Shown: in pieces, positions 33,397-41,680 of the stretch
Numbering within the stretch: the stretch's first letter is position 1
Layout of the letters: every line of letters begins with the position of its first letter
DNA from: Candidatus Zipacnadum vermilionense
Lineage (GTDB): Bacteria > Armatimonadota > Zipacnadia > Zipacnadales > Zipacnadaceae
Direction of reading: 5' to 3'
Assembly: GCA_029821755.1 (NCBI GenBank)
Contig: JALGSV010000007.1
Coordinates: 124,001-188,000, forward strand
Length of the DNA stretch: 64,000 nucleotides
The notes under the pieces: generated by a model
The model's input: only the letters and a program-made list of their open reading frames with translations
Told to the model about the DNA's origin: nothing
Database searches by the model: none
Program-made: the position numbers and the translations under genes

Positions 33397-35271
33397 CTAG
33401 ACCCCCGGTCCTTCGGGGAGCTCGGTGGTTTCCTCCCACATCCCCAACTGGAATTGGCGTTGGTACATCTCGGCGTAAAGGCCGTTGCGCGCCATGAGGG
33501 CGTCGTGGGTGTCCTCCTCCACAATCTCGCCGTCCTCCAGGACCAGGATCTTATCGGCGTTACGGACAGTGGAGAGGCGGTGGGCGATAACGAAAACCGT
33601 GCGGCCTTGGCGGAGGTTGTCCAGCGCCGCCTGAATCTTCTGCTCGGCCTCGGTGTCCACCAGGGAGGTGGCCTCGTCGAGGATGAGGATGCGGGGGTCG
33701 GCGAGTAGGGCGCGGGCAATGGCGATACGCTGGCGCTGGCCGCCGGAGAGCTTGACCCCGCGCTCGCCGATGCGGGTATCGTACTGGTCCGGCAGGTCGA
33801 GGATGAATTCCTCGGCGTAGGCGGCCTGACAGGCGGCCTTGATCTCCTCGTCGGTGGCGTCTAGGTGGCCGTAGGCGATGTTCTCCTTGACGGTGCCGTC
33901 GAAGAGGAAGGTCTCCTGCAGCACGATGGCCATGTGGTGGCGGAGGGAGGCCTGGGTGACGGTGCGCACGTCGATGCCATCCACCAGCACGCGGCCTTCG
34001 ATGGGGTCGTAGAAGCGGGGGAGGAGGTTGACGAGCGAGGTCTTCCCCGCCCCGGAGCGGCCGACCAGGGCGATGGTCTCGCCGGGGTCGGCGTTGATGG
34101 TGAGGTCCTTGAGGACCACCTCGCCGGTCTTGTAGCGGAAAGAGACGTTCTCCAGGTAGATGGCACCCTTCACGTCGGTCAGCTCGGTAGCGTCGGGAGC
34201 GTCTTTGATCTCGGGCTTCTCGTCGAGAATGTTGAAGATACGGGCCAAGGCGGCGAGGGCGCGGTTGAAGATGTCGTAGACGCGGATGAGGCCGCCGACG
34301 GGGCCGTAGAACTGGCCCAGATAGCCCATGAGCAAAGCCACGCCGCCAGCGGTCAGGAGCGGCTGGCCGGAAGGGGTAGAACCGGCGGCGCCATACCACA
34401 GAGCGGTGATGGTGCCCATGGACGTGATGAGGCCGAGCACCGGGAAGAAGGTGGACCACATCCAGATGCCGCGCACGCTCTGGCGGAAGTAGGCCCAGGA
34501 GTGCTTGCGGAAGCGCGCCAGCTCGTAGTCCTCGCGGACGAAGGCCTTGACCACGCGGATGCCGGCGATGGACTCCTGCAGTTCGTTGTTGATGTCGCCG
34601 AGGTCCTCCCGGATCTTGCGGTAGATGGGGCGGACAAACCTGGAGAAGATGTAGATGCCCAGGGCGAAGGCGGGCAGGGGCCAGAGGCCGGCGAAGACTA
34701 CGAGCGGGGTGGTCCAGAAGGCCCAGAACAGCAGGAAGACCACGCCGACGGACATGACAACATTGGCAACGACCTCGTCGGCGCCGTGGACGACCATGTC
34801 CTCCACCGCGTTTACGTCGTTGGAGAGGCGGGACATGATGTCGCCGGTGGGGTGGTCGTCGTAGTAGGAGAGGGAGAGGTTCTGGAGGTGCTCGTAGGTC
34901 TCCATGCGCAGGTTGAAAACGAAGCGCTGGCCTAGGATGTGCATGACATTCATGCGCAGGGCGCTGAAGATCTGCTGGGCGATGTAGGCGGCGATGAGGA
35001 TGCCCATGTAGTGGGCGAGCAGTTCCAGGCGGCGGCCGACGATGACCTCGTCCACTAGGGGGCGCATGACCCAGGGCCAGACCAAGGAGCCGGCGGAGGC
35101 GGTGAGGGTAGCGACGGTACCGATGAGGATACGCAGCCAGAAGGGGCCGAGTTCTCGGTAAAACCAGGCCAACATGCGGCGATCGCTCAAGCGCAAAGGC
35201 TTGACGTCCTGGCCGTATTTGCCGCCATCGTCGCCGCCGCGCATGTGGCGGCCCATTCCCATTCCACGCAT
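33397..35271 (-). CDS. ABC exporter (MsbA/LmrA-type half-transporter)
   Basis: It encodes 624 residues: six membrane helices (about 40-320) and a C-terminal ATPase. Walker A GRSGAGKT is at 404-411, the Q-loop at Q452, signature LSGGQ at 508-512, Walker B ILILDE at 528-533 and the H-loop at H564. The D-loop is SLVD instead of the usual SALD. A Gly/Met/His-rich N-terminus (MRGMGMGRHMRGGDDGG) precedes the first helix. It functions as a homodimer or heterodimer; no second half-transporter is adjacent, so a homodimer is likely. The substrate is unknown. Confidence 0.92.
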   Translation of the reverse strand: MRGMGMGRHMRGGDDGGKYGQDVKPLRLSDRRMLAWFYRELGPFWLRILIGTVATLTASAGSLVWPWVMRPLVDEVIVGRRLELLAHYMGILIAAYIAQQIFSALRMNVMHILGQRFVFNLRMETYEHLQNLSLSYYDDHPTGDIMSRLSNDVNAVEDMVVHGADEVVANVVMSVGVVFLLFWAFWTTPLVVFAGLWPLPAFALGIYIFSRFVRPIYRKIREDLGDINNELQESIAGIRVVKAFVREDYELARFRKHSWAYFRQSVRGIWMWSTFFPVLGLITSMGTITALWYGAAGSTPSGQPLLTAGGVALLMGYLGQFYGPVGGLIRVYDIFNRALAALARIFNILDEKPEIKDAPDATELTDVKGAIYLENVSFRYKTGEVVLKDLTINADPGETIALVGRSGAGKTSLVNLLPRFYDPIEGRVLVDGIDVRTVTQASLRHHMAIVLQETFLFDGTVKENIAYGHLDATDEEIKAACQAAYAEEFILDLPDQYDTRIGERGVKLSGGQRQRIAIARALLADPRILILDEATSLVDTEAEQKIQAALDNLRQGRTVFVIAHRLSTVRNADKILVLEDGEIVEEDTHDALMARNGLYAEMYQRQFQLGMWEETTELPEGPGV

Positions 35272-35573
35272 AGTGAGAAGTACGATCCGTTCCTAGGGGA
35301 TGGGGGCAGTATATCGTGAGGAGCGGCCAGTGGCAAGTAGGGAGGGGAAGTCGTCGGTCGGAAGGGGGAAGCGCGTCGGGGAAGGTAGAACGTGGCGGAG
35401 GGGAAGGGAGCAATTGAGGAACAGAGCGTCACTGGGGCGACGAGGGGGACGTTGGTGTGAGGCGGCTTGCGGGACGTTGCTGGGGGGGGGCAGAGAGGAG
35501 AGGGTCGTGTGACCGGGCGGGGGGCGGCGCCGGGGTTGTCGGGGGGCGGTCGAGGCGGCAGCGCCACGGGTGA
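35272..35573. other. Intergenic region without a gene
   Basis: The sequence is G-rich with short micro-repeats (AAGGTAGAACGTGG at about 35384). No coding or RNA signal was seen. Confidence 0.5.
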
Positions 35574-36791
35574 TTACGACGGGTCCTGGAGCAGCTCCTC
35601 CGCCTTGCCCAGCGCGGCGGCGTAGACCCTCTTGGCCGGTATCCCGTGCTCCGCGGCCAGGCGGGCGCAGTCCTCGTGCTCGGGGGAGGCAGTGATGAGC
35701 TTGCCGTCCAGGAAGCCTACCTTGACTGCTACCGGGCCCCAGGGGGTGTCCACCGAACGCATCTCGCGGGGGAGGCAGCGGCGAGCGCAGGGGAGCACGC
35801 GGACGCCGAAGGTGGTGCTGTGCTCCAGCAGGGCGCGGGTGACGGCGTCGGCGCGGGCGGGAGGGGCCAGGGCGGTGATCAGGAGGGCGGGGCGGCCCTT
35901 CTTCATGAGAATCGGTGTCAGCCAGACGTCCAGCGCGCCGGCCTCGAAGAGCGCGGCCAGCAGGGCGGGCTGCAACTCCGGGTTCATGTCGTCGAGGTTG
36001 GTCTCCAGCAGGACGAGGTCGTCGGTGGGGAGGGCCGGCTCTGCCGCCGTGGCCTCGCCGATTATCAGGCGGACAAGGTTGGGGGTTCCGGGGAATTCCT
36101 TCATGCCGGCGCCGGAGGCGACCTGGGCGATGGTCATGGGGGGCGGAGGGCCTTGCTCGGCGGAGAGAGTGAGCGCCAGGGCCGCGCCGGTGGGGGTGAC
36201 GGTCTCGCCCTCGATGTCCACCGGGCGCGTGGACGCGCCTTGCAGAAGCTGCATCACCGCGGGCGGCGGGACGGACAAGCGGCCGTGGGCGGTGTCGATG
36301 AAGCCATGCGCGAGGGGGATCGGGGAGCAGGTGAGGCGCTCGATGCCAAGGTAGTCTAGGCCGATGAGGGTACAGACCAGGTCGGCGATGGTGTCCAGGC
36401 CGCCTAACTCGTGGAAGTGGACCTCCTCCACCGGGACGCCGTGGGCGCTGGCCTCGGCCGAGGCCAGGCACAGCAGCACCGCGTCGGCGCGCTCGCCGAC
36501 GGACGGCGCCAGGGGCAGGGAGTCCAGGATCTGTTGGAGGTCGGTGTAGGAGCGGTGGTCGTGTCCGGCAGCGGGGCCGTGGTGCGGGTGGTGTTGGCCC
36601 GCGTCGAGCAGGTGGACCTGGACCTGTGTACCCCGCAGGCCGCCGCGGGTGACCTCCTCGGAGGACAGCTCCAGGGGGAGGCTAACCAGCGCCTGCTGCA
36701 TCACCTCCAGGGGACAGCCGGCGTCAACCAGGACGCCGAGGAACATGTCGCCGGAGATGCCAGTGAAGATGTCGAGGTAGGCGATTGTCAT
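35574..36791 (-). CDS. larC: Nickel-pincer cofactor biosynthesis protein LarC
   Basis: It encodes 405 residues, full length for LarC/DUF111. Recognised parts are AYLDIFTGISGDMFLGVLVD at the start, a His-rich loop (GQHHPHHGPAAGHDH), EVHFHELGGLDTIAD, and the late DDLVLLETNLDDMNPE and WGPVAVKVGF segments. LarC inserts nickel into the pincer nucleotide used by lactate racemase-type enzymes. LarB, LarE and LarA are not in the window. In some bacteria the gene is split by a programmed frameshift; here it is one continuous frame. The start is the Met before TIAYLD. Confidence 0.92.
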   Translation of the reverse strand: MTIAYLDIFTGISGDMFLGVLVDAGCPLEVMQQALVSLPLELSSEEVTRGGLRGTQVQVHLLDAGQHHPHHGPAAGHDHRSYTDLQQILDSLPLAPSVGERADAVLLCLASAEASAHGVPVEEVHFHELGGLDTIADLVCTLIGLDYLGIERLTCSPIPLAHGFIDTAHGRLSVPPPAVMQLLQGASTRPVDIEGETVTPTGAALALTLSAEQGPPPPMTIAQVASGAGMKEFPGTPNLVRLIIGEATAAEPALPTDDLVLLETNLDDMNPELQPALLAALFEAGALDVWLTPILMKKGRPALLITALAPPARADAVTRALLEHSTTFGVRVLPCARRCLPREMRSVDTPWGPVAVKVGFLDGKLITASPEHEDCARLAAEHGIPAKRVYAAALGKAEELLQDPS

Positions 36792-36945
36792 AGGTAGTCG
36801 AAAGCCGCGAGTTGCGAGTTGGGGAAGCGGGAAGAGCTTGCCGAGGCCAGAGCAATTCCCCCTAGTATTCTTCCCCGTTGGCGGCAGGTTTCCTTCCTGG
36901 GTTCCGTGGGAGGTCCTTCCGTCGTGTGGCGGGAACATAGGGGCG

Positions 36946-37224
36946 ATGAAATCTGAGTCCCGCAAACCCGGCGAACGAGTGATGGGGTGGGTGCTGCATC
37001 CGCATGTGCGCGATGCGCTGGTCGTTCTGGGGGTGTTGGGTGTGTGGTGGGCGCTGTTCGCGCGGGGGTATCCCTGGTGGCTGTGGCTGCCGGCGTGCTT
37101 CCTCGCGCCGCTGGTGGTGATGGGGCTATGGTTAGTAACGGCGTATAGCTACCAGAAGGCCACTTACCCCCGGCGGGCGCTGGAGGCCAAACGGCGGCGG
37201 AAGAAGGAGAGAGAGGAAGCGTGA
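36946..37224 (+). CDS. Small two-helix membrane protein
   Basis: The 92-residue product has two hydrophobic segments (ALVVLGVLGVWWALFARGYP and LPACFLAPLVVMGLWLVTAY) and a very basic end (KRRRKKEREEA). The ATG at 36946 follows GGGGCG; upstream codons in the frame look noncoding. The stop overlaps the GTG start of the endonuclease IV gene (GTGA), implying coupling. Confidence 0.65.
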   Translation: MKSESRKPGERVMGWVLHPHVRDALVVLGVLGVWWALFARGYPWWLWLPACFLAPLVVMGLWLVTAYSYQKATYPRRALEAKRRRKKEREEA

Positions 37225-38201
37225 GGAGGGGAGCGCCGCCCTGCACTGGCAAGGCGCTGGCACCGCCCGGCTTCGCTGAAGCTACACAGGGCAGGCCGGG
37301 GACGCAGGCTGGGAAGCCTGCGCTACCCAGACGATTTGGGTTTCACGTCTCCATCGCCGGCGGGATAGGCCGCGTCTTGGAGCGGGTGGTGGAGAGGCAC
37401 TGTACGACGGCGCAGATGTTCACCTCCTCGCCCTCGCAGTGGCGGACGGTCCCGGTAGATCCCGAGGAAGCAGCGGCACTAAGGGAGGGGCTGGCGGCAG
37501 CGGACATCCGGCCGCATTTCGTTCATGCCATCTACCTACTGAATCTGGCCTCGCCGGATAAGGAGCTGTGGCGGCGGAGTGTGCGGCACTTGGCGGAGGA
37601 GCTGCGGCGAGCGGTGCTGGTGGGGGCGGCGGGAGTGGTGCTCCACCTGGGGTCGGTAGGCGAGGGCGGAAGGGCGTGGGACGGCGTACGGCGGGTGGCG
37701 AAGGCCCTGCGGGAGGTGCGGGAGCGGGCCCAGGTAGCCCTGCCGCTGATCCTGGAGAACAGCGCCGGGGCGGGCTACACGCTGGGGGGGACGCCGGAGC
37801 AGATCGGGGAGATGATGGCGCTGGCGGAATCGGCGGAGCCGCTGTGGCTGTGCCTGGATACGGCGCACTCATTCGCGGCGGGCCTGTCGGTGCACACGGC
37901 GGAGGGGCTGGAGGAGGTCCTGGGGCGGGTGGTAGCGGCACTGGGGCCGGAGCGGCTGGGCGTGCTCCACCTGAACGACAGCCGCTATGAATTCGGCACG
38001 CACCGCGACCGGCACTGGCATATCGGGAAGGGATGTATCGGGAGAGAAGGCCTGGCGAGGATAGTGAACCATCCGCGCCTGAAGGGGCTGCCGATGATCA
38101 TGGAGACGCCGGGGACGGTGGAGGAGGACCGGAGGAATATGTTCGTGGTGCGGAGGATGCTGCCGGGTGAGGAGAGGTGGAAGCTGCGGCGTCGGCGGTG
38201 A
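37221..38201 (+). CDS. nfo: Endonuclease IV (AP endonuclease) with repeat-derived N-terminus
   Basis: This is a TIM-barrel AP endonuclease that cleaves DNA 5' of abasic sites with three metals. Family motifs are FGFHVSIAGGIG (H42), FVHAIYLLNLASP, LHLGS, ILENSAGAG, WLCLDTAHSFAAG, LHLNDSRYEFGTHRDRHWHI and IMETPG. Family members normally start about two residues before the GxHVSIAGG strand. Here there is no usable start codon there, and the frame extends 37 residues upstream through a palindromic repeat (37299-37329) to a GTG that overlaps the previous stop. The first 38 residues are therefore probably repeat-derived. Confidence 0.9.
   Translation: MRRGAPPCTGKALAPPGFAEATQGRPGTQAGKPALPRRFGFHVSIAGGIGRVLERVVERHCTTAQMFTSSPSQWRTVPVDPEEAAALREGLAAADIRPHFVHAIYLLNLASPDKELWRRSVRHLAEELRRAVLVGAAGVVLHLGSVGEGGRAWDGVRRVAKALREVRERAQVALPLILENSAGAGYTLGGTPEQIGEMMALAESAEPLWLCLDTAHSFAAGLSVHTAEGLEEVLGRVVAALGPERLGVLHLNDSRYEFGTHRDRHWHIGKGCIGREGLARIVNHPRLKGLPMIMETPGTVEEDRRNMFVVRRMLPGEERWKLRRRR
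37299..37329 (+). repeat. GCAGGCTGGGAAGCCTGC hairpin, translated
   Basis: The hairpin ends CTACCCAG. On the minus strand it reads GTAG followed by the hairpin. It encodes part of the unusual N-terminus of endonuclease IV. Confidence 0.85.
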
Positions 38202-38232
38202 CGGGAAGGCGGAAGTGCAGAGGGACAGAGCC

Positions 38233-38436
38233 ATGAACGACCCCTCCCGGGCAGCGTTAATCGTGTTGGTGACGTTCGGAGCCGTGGCGCTCATGCTGTA
38301 TCTAGTGTTGCGGCCATTGATGCGGCAGGTGCGAGGGAAGGGGCAGTTGCGGCTGATCTGGTTTGTGGTGGGGGTGTTGCTGGTGCTGCTCGGGCTGGCC
38401 CAGGCTCTGGGGCGCGCGAAGAAGCTGCTGCCTTAG
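38233..38436 (+). CDS. Small two-helix membrane protein (paralogue 1)
   Basis: The 67-residue product has two hydrophobic helices (AALIVLVTFGAVALMLYLVL and LRLIWFVVGVLLVLLGLAQA) around a short basic loop. It resembles the next gene in length and pattern (LRPxxxQVR...RLxWxVV). ATG at 38233. The function is unknown. Confidence 0.6.
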   Translation: MNDPSRAALIVLVTFGAVALMLYLVLRPLMRQVRGKGQLRLIWFVVGVLLVLLGLAQALGRAKKLLP

Positions 38437-38459
38437 GGCGGACCGGGGGAAGGCGCGCG

Positions 38460-38660
38460 ATGGTTGCGACCGCCAAGTTGATCTTGCTCTTCGCGCTGCT
38501 GGGGGTGGTGTTCGCGGCGGTGATGGTGTGGGCGGCGTTGCGGCCTTTCGTGCAGGGGGTGCGCAGAAGCCCTGAGCGGATGAGGCTGGTGTGGGTGGTA
38601 GTGCTGGTAATCGTGGGGCTGGGGGTCTTGGTGGGGCTGTTGAAGAGGTTGGTGCTGTAA
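38460..38660 (+). CDS. Small two-helix membrane protein (paralogue 2)
   Basis: The 66-residue product (AKLILLFALLGVVFAAVMVW, then ALRPFVQGVRRSPERMRLVW and VVVLVIVGLGVLVGLLKRL) has the same helix-loop-helix plan as the preceding gene. A GGGGGAAGG site precedes the ATG. The pair looks like an old tandem duplication. Confidence 0.65.
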   Translation: MVATAKLILLFALLGVVFAAVMVWAALRPFVQGVRRSPERMRLVWVVVLVIVGLGVLVGLLKRLVL

Positions 38661-38666
38661 GCACGG

Positions 38667-38697
38667 GAGCGCGGGCTGGAAAGTTTGCGCCACGCGA
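38667..38697 (+). repeat. Degenerate GCGGGC-stem REP
   Basis: CGCGGGCTGGAAAGTTTGCG has a decayed right arm and ends CCACGCG, just before the ribosome site of the nitroreductase gene. Confidence 0.65.
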
Positions 38698-38711
38698 AAG
38701 GGGAATGCATC

Positions 38712-39299
38712 GTGAGCGTCTACGATCTGATCTTGCAGCGGCGTACCATTCGGAAGTTCCAGCAGAAGCCGGTGCCGAAGGAGCTGCTGGATAAACTGCT
38801 GGATGCGGGGAGGCTGGCGCCGGTGGGGGGGAATATCCAGCCGCTGGAATTCATCGCGGTGGACGACCCGGCGGTCTGCGCACAGGTGTTCGTCCACACC
38901 CGCTGGGCCGGATACCTGAAGGACGGAGCGCCCAAGCCGGAGGAGGAGCCGGTGGCGTACGTGGTGATCGTGCATAACCATGCCATCTCCAAGGCCGCCG
39001 CGCATCAGGATGTTGGCATTGCCGCCGAGTCTATCACGCTGGTAGCGCTAGACGAGGGCGTCGCCTCGTGCATGATCGGGGCGATGAACGCGGCGGAGAT
39101 CGGCAAGGTGCTGGGCGTGCCGGAGGACCGAGAGGTCATTCTGGTCATCGCCCTGGGCTATGCGTCGGAGACGGCGGTCATGGAGGAGATGCAGGGGGAC
39201 GACGATGTGAAGTACTGGCGCGATGAGGCAAGCGTGCATCACGTGCCCAAGCGGAAGAAGGAGTCGGTGGCGTTCTGGAATCGCTGGAGCGGGGAGTGA
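38712..39299 (+). CDS. Nitroreductase-family FMN oxidoreductase
   Basis: It encodes 195 residues. MSVYDLILQRRTIRKFQQKP is the usual N-terminal FMN-binding arginine segment. DAGRLAPVGGNIQPLEFIAV and the AAESITLVALDEGVASCMIG helix are typical of the family, which reduces nitro, quinone or flavin substrates with NAD(P)H. The GTG at 38712 is chosen because it immediately precedes the conserved start and AAGGGGAATG lies upstream. The physiological substrate is not evident. Confidence 0.85.
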   Translation: MSVYDLILQRRTIRKFQQKPVPKELLDKLLDAGRLAPVGGNIQPLEFIAVDDPAVCAQVFVHTRWAGYLKDGAPKPEEEPVAYVVIVHNHAISKAAAHQDVGIAAESITLVALDEGVASCMIGAMNAAEIGKVLGVPEDREVILVIALGYASETAVMEEMQGDDDVKYWRDEASVHHVPKRKKESVAFWNRWSGE

Positions 39300-39374
39300 G
39301 GGGACGCGAGATGCGAGTGGGGAGGAGAGGGTGGAACGTGGAAGGTGGAACGTGGAACGCGGGGAGGGGGGGAC

Positions 39375-41459
39375 ATGCGTAGGCTCTGGTTACTGATGCT
39401 CGTGATGGGGGCGATGCTCATGGGAGATCTTCTCGCGGTCTCGGCGGCTGATTTCTTTGTGTCGCCCGGCGGTAGTGACCGGAATCGGGGGTCGCAGGAG
39501 CGGCCCTTTCGGACGCTGGAGCGGGGGCGGAATGCGGTGCGGGCGCTGAAGCGGCGGGAGGGATTGCCACCGGGCGGGGTGACGGTGTGGGTCCGGGGAG
39601 GGGACTATGAACTGGCCGACAGCTTCGTCCTGACCGCGCAGGACAGCGGAACGGCTCAGGCGCCGGTGGTGTACCGGGCGTGGCCGGGGGAGGTAGCGCG
39701 ACTGGTGGGCGGGCGGCAGGTGACGACCTGGGAGCCGGTGCGCGAGGCGGCGATCCGGGCGCGGCTGCCGGAGGTGGCGCGGGGGAAGGTGCGGGTGGCG
39801 GACCTGGCGGGAGTGGGGATTGCCGACTATGGGCGGCTGACCTCGCGAGGCTTCGGGCGGCCGGTGTCGCCGGCGCACCTGGAGCTATTCTGTGGCGGTC
39901 GGCCGATGATCCTGGCGCGCTGGCCCAATGAGGGCTTTGTCAAGATCGCGGCCATCCCGCAGGCGCACAAGGACGAGCACGGCGGGGACCTGGGGGACCT
40001 GAAAGACGGGTTCCTCTATGAGGGCGACCAGCCGGCGGGGTGGAAGAACACCGGAGATATTTGGGTGCATGGGTACTGGGCGTGGGATTGGGCGAACTCG
40101 TACGAGCGCGTCGAGTCGCTAGATACGGCGACCCGGCTGATAAGGACCGCGCCGCCCTATGGGTTGTACGGCTTCCGGGCGGGGCAGAGGTACTACTTCC
40201 TGAACGTGCTGGAGGAACTGGACAGCCCGGGAGAGTACTGGGTGGATCGGGAGGCGGGGAAGATGTACTTCTGGGAGCCGGAGGGAGAAGTCGCGAGTGG
40301 GGAGGGGGACGCAGGCTTGGAAGCCTGCGCTACCGGGAGGGAGGTGTGGGTGTCGGTGCTGGAGGAGGCGCTGGTGTCGCTCCAAGGGGCGGAGTACGTT
40401 ACGCTGCAGGGGGTGACGCTGGAGTACGCGCGGGGGAATGGGGTGGAGATGAGCGGGAGTAGCCACTGCCGGCTGGTGGGGTGTACCGTGCGGAACCTGG
40501 GGGATTGGGGGGTGCGGATTGCCGGAGGGGTGGAGAGTGGGTTGGAGGGGTGCAACCTGTACCAGTTGGGCGACGGCGGGGTGTATCTGGAGGGCGGGGA
40601 TCGCCGGACGCTGACGCCGGGCGAGCATTTCGTGATCAACTGCGACATCCACGACATGGGGCGCTGGAGCAAGTGCTACCAGTCGGGGATCCTGGCCTAC
40701 GGGGTGGGGCATCACCTGGCCCACAACCACATTCACCACGGCCCGCACAACGGCATCCTCATCCACGGCAACGACTACCTGATCGAGTACAACGAACTGG
40801 ACCACCTGTGCCTGGAGACGGGCGACGTGGGGGCTTTCTACCTCGGGCGGGACTACACTGAGCGCGGGAACGTGGTGCGGTACAACTACTTCCACGACCT
40901 GGGGGGGATGGGCCTGGGCTCGATGGGGGTCTACCTGGACGACTGCGCGAGCGGGATAACGGTCTTCGGGAACGTCTTCTACAAGCTGCAGCGCGGGGTG
41001 TTCATCGGGGGCGGGCGGGATAATGTGGTGGAGAACAACATCTTTGTGGAGTGCAAGCCCTCGGTGGCGATTGACGGGCGGGGGCTGGATAAGAGCCCGG
41101 TCTGGCACAACATGGTCTACCAGACGATGAAGCAGCGGCTGGAGGAGATGAACTGGACGCAGCCGCCCTACAGCGCGCGCTACCCGGAGCTGGCGGGTCT
41201 GGCGAAGTACTACGCGACCGACGAGGGGATTCCGCCGGAGGGTAACGTGGTGCGGCGGAATATTTCGGTGGACGGCCCCTGGCTGGAGATCTACTGGCAC
41301 GCGACGCCGGAGATGGTGCAGGTGGGGAACAACCTGGTGGACGTGGACCCGAAGTTTGTAGATAAGGAGAAGGGGGATTTCCGTTTGAGGGAGGATTCAC
41401 CGGCGTGGAAGGTGGGGTGGGAGGCGATTCCTAACCGTGAGATTGGGATCGAGAGATGA
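39375..41459 (+). CDS. Secreted right-handed parallel beta-helix protein
   Basis: The 694-residue product has a signal peptide (RLWLLMLVMGAMLMGDLLAV). The start of the mature protein (FFVSPGGSDRNRGSQERPF, then RTLERGRNAVRAL) is typical of pectate-lyase-like or DUF1565-type helices. From about residue 340 the coils are clear (GAEYVTLQGVTLEYARGNGV, HCRLVGCTVRNLGDWGVRIA, HNHIHHGPHNGILIHGNDYL, NVVRYNYFHDLGGMG). It probably acts on extracellular polysaccharide. A palindromic repeat at 40307-40334 is translated in frame (GDAGLEACATGR) between the N-terminal sandwich and the helix. GGGGAGGGGGG precedes the ATG. Confidence 0.85.
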   Translation: MRRLWLLMLVMGAMLMGDLLAVSAADFFVSPGGSDRNRGSQERPFRTLERGRNAVRALKRREGLPPGGVTVWVRGGDYELADSFVLTAQDSGTAQAPVVYRAWPGEVARLVGGRQVTTWEPVREAAIRARLPEVARGKVRVADLAGVGIADYGRLTSRGFGRPVSPAHLELFCGGRPMILARWPNEGFVKIAAIPQAHKDEHGGDLGDLKDGFLYEGDQPAGWKNTGDIWVHGYWAWDWANSYERVESLDTATRLIRTAPPYGLYGFRAGQRYYFLNVLEELDSPGEYWVDREAGKMYFWEPEGEVASGEGDAGLEACATGREVWVSVLEEALVSLQGAEYVTLQGVTLEYARGNGVEMSGSSHCRLVGCTVRNLGDWGVRIAGGVESGLEGCNLYQLGDGGVYLEGGDRRTLTPGEHFVINCDIHDMGRWSKCYQSGILAYGVGHHLAHNHIHHGPHNGILIHGNDYLIEYNELDHLCLETGDVGAFYLGRDYTERGNVVRYNYFHDLGGMGLGSMGVYLDDCASGITVFGNVFYKLQRGVFIGGGRDNVVENNIFVECKPSVAIDGRGLDKSPVWHNMVYQTMKQRLEEMNWTQPPYSARYPELAGLAKYYATDEGIPPEGNVVRRNISVDGPWLEIYWHATPEMVQVGNNLVDVDPKFVDKEKGDFRLREDSPAWKVGWEAIPNREIGIER
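40307..40334 (+). repeat. GCAGGCTTGGAAGCCTGC hairpin, translated
   Basis: The hairpin ends CTACCGGG. On the minus strand it reads GTAG plus hairpin. It is inserted in frame in the beta-helix gene. Confidence 0.85.
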
Positions 41460-41470
41460 GGGGATAGGGG

Positions 41471-41666
41471 ACACCGCTCTGGAGAGCGGTGCGACTGTCG
41501 TGGTAACTCCAGCGGTGGGCGCGGGCGGATGTTGCGCGCTCGTGCCGAGCGCGCAACATCCGCCCCTACGGGAGGAAAGCACGGGCGAGACGCCCGTCGT
41601 ACCGGGAGGAGAGCACCGGCGAGACGCCGGTGCCACCGCGACAGAGGCTGGGAAGCTTGTGCTACC
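41471..41666 (+). repeat. Cassette of five different REP-like hairpins
   Basis: In order: CACCGCTCTGGAGAGCGGTG ending CGAC (41471-41494); a 20-bp-arm hairpin GGGCGGATGTTGCGCGCTCG ending CTAC (41523-41569); ACGGGCGAGACGCCCGT ending GTACCGG (41580-41604); CACCGGCGAGACGCCGGTG ending CCAC (41613-41638); and AGGCTGGGAAGCTT ending CTACCGAG (41644-41666). All share one orientation. The last abuts the GAGGAG ribosome site of the next gene. Confidence 0.88.
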
Positions 41667-41680
41667 GAGAGGAGACTACA

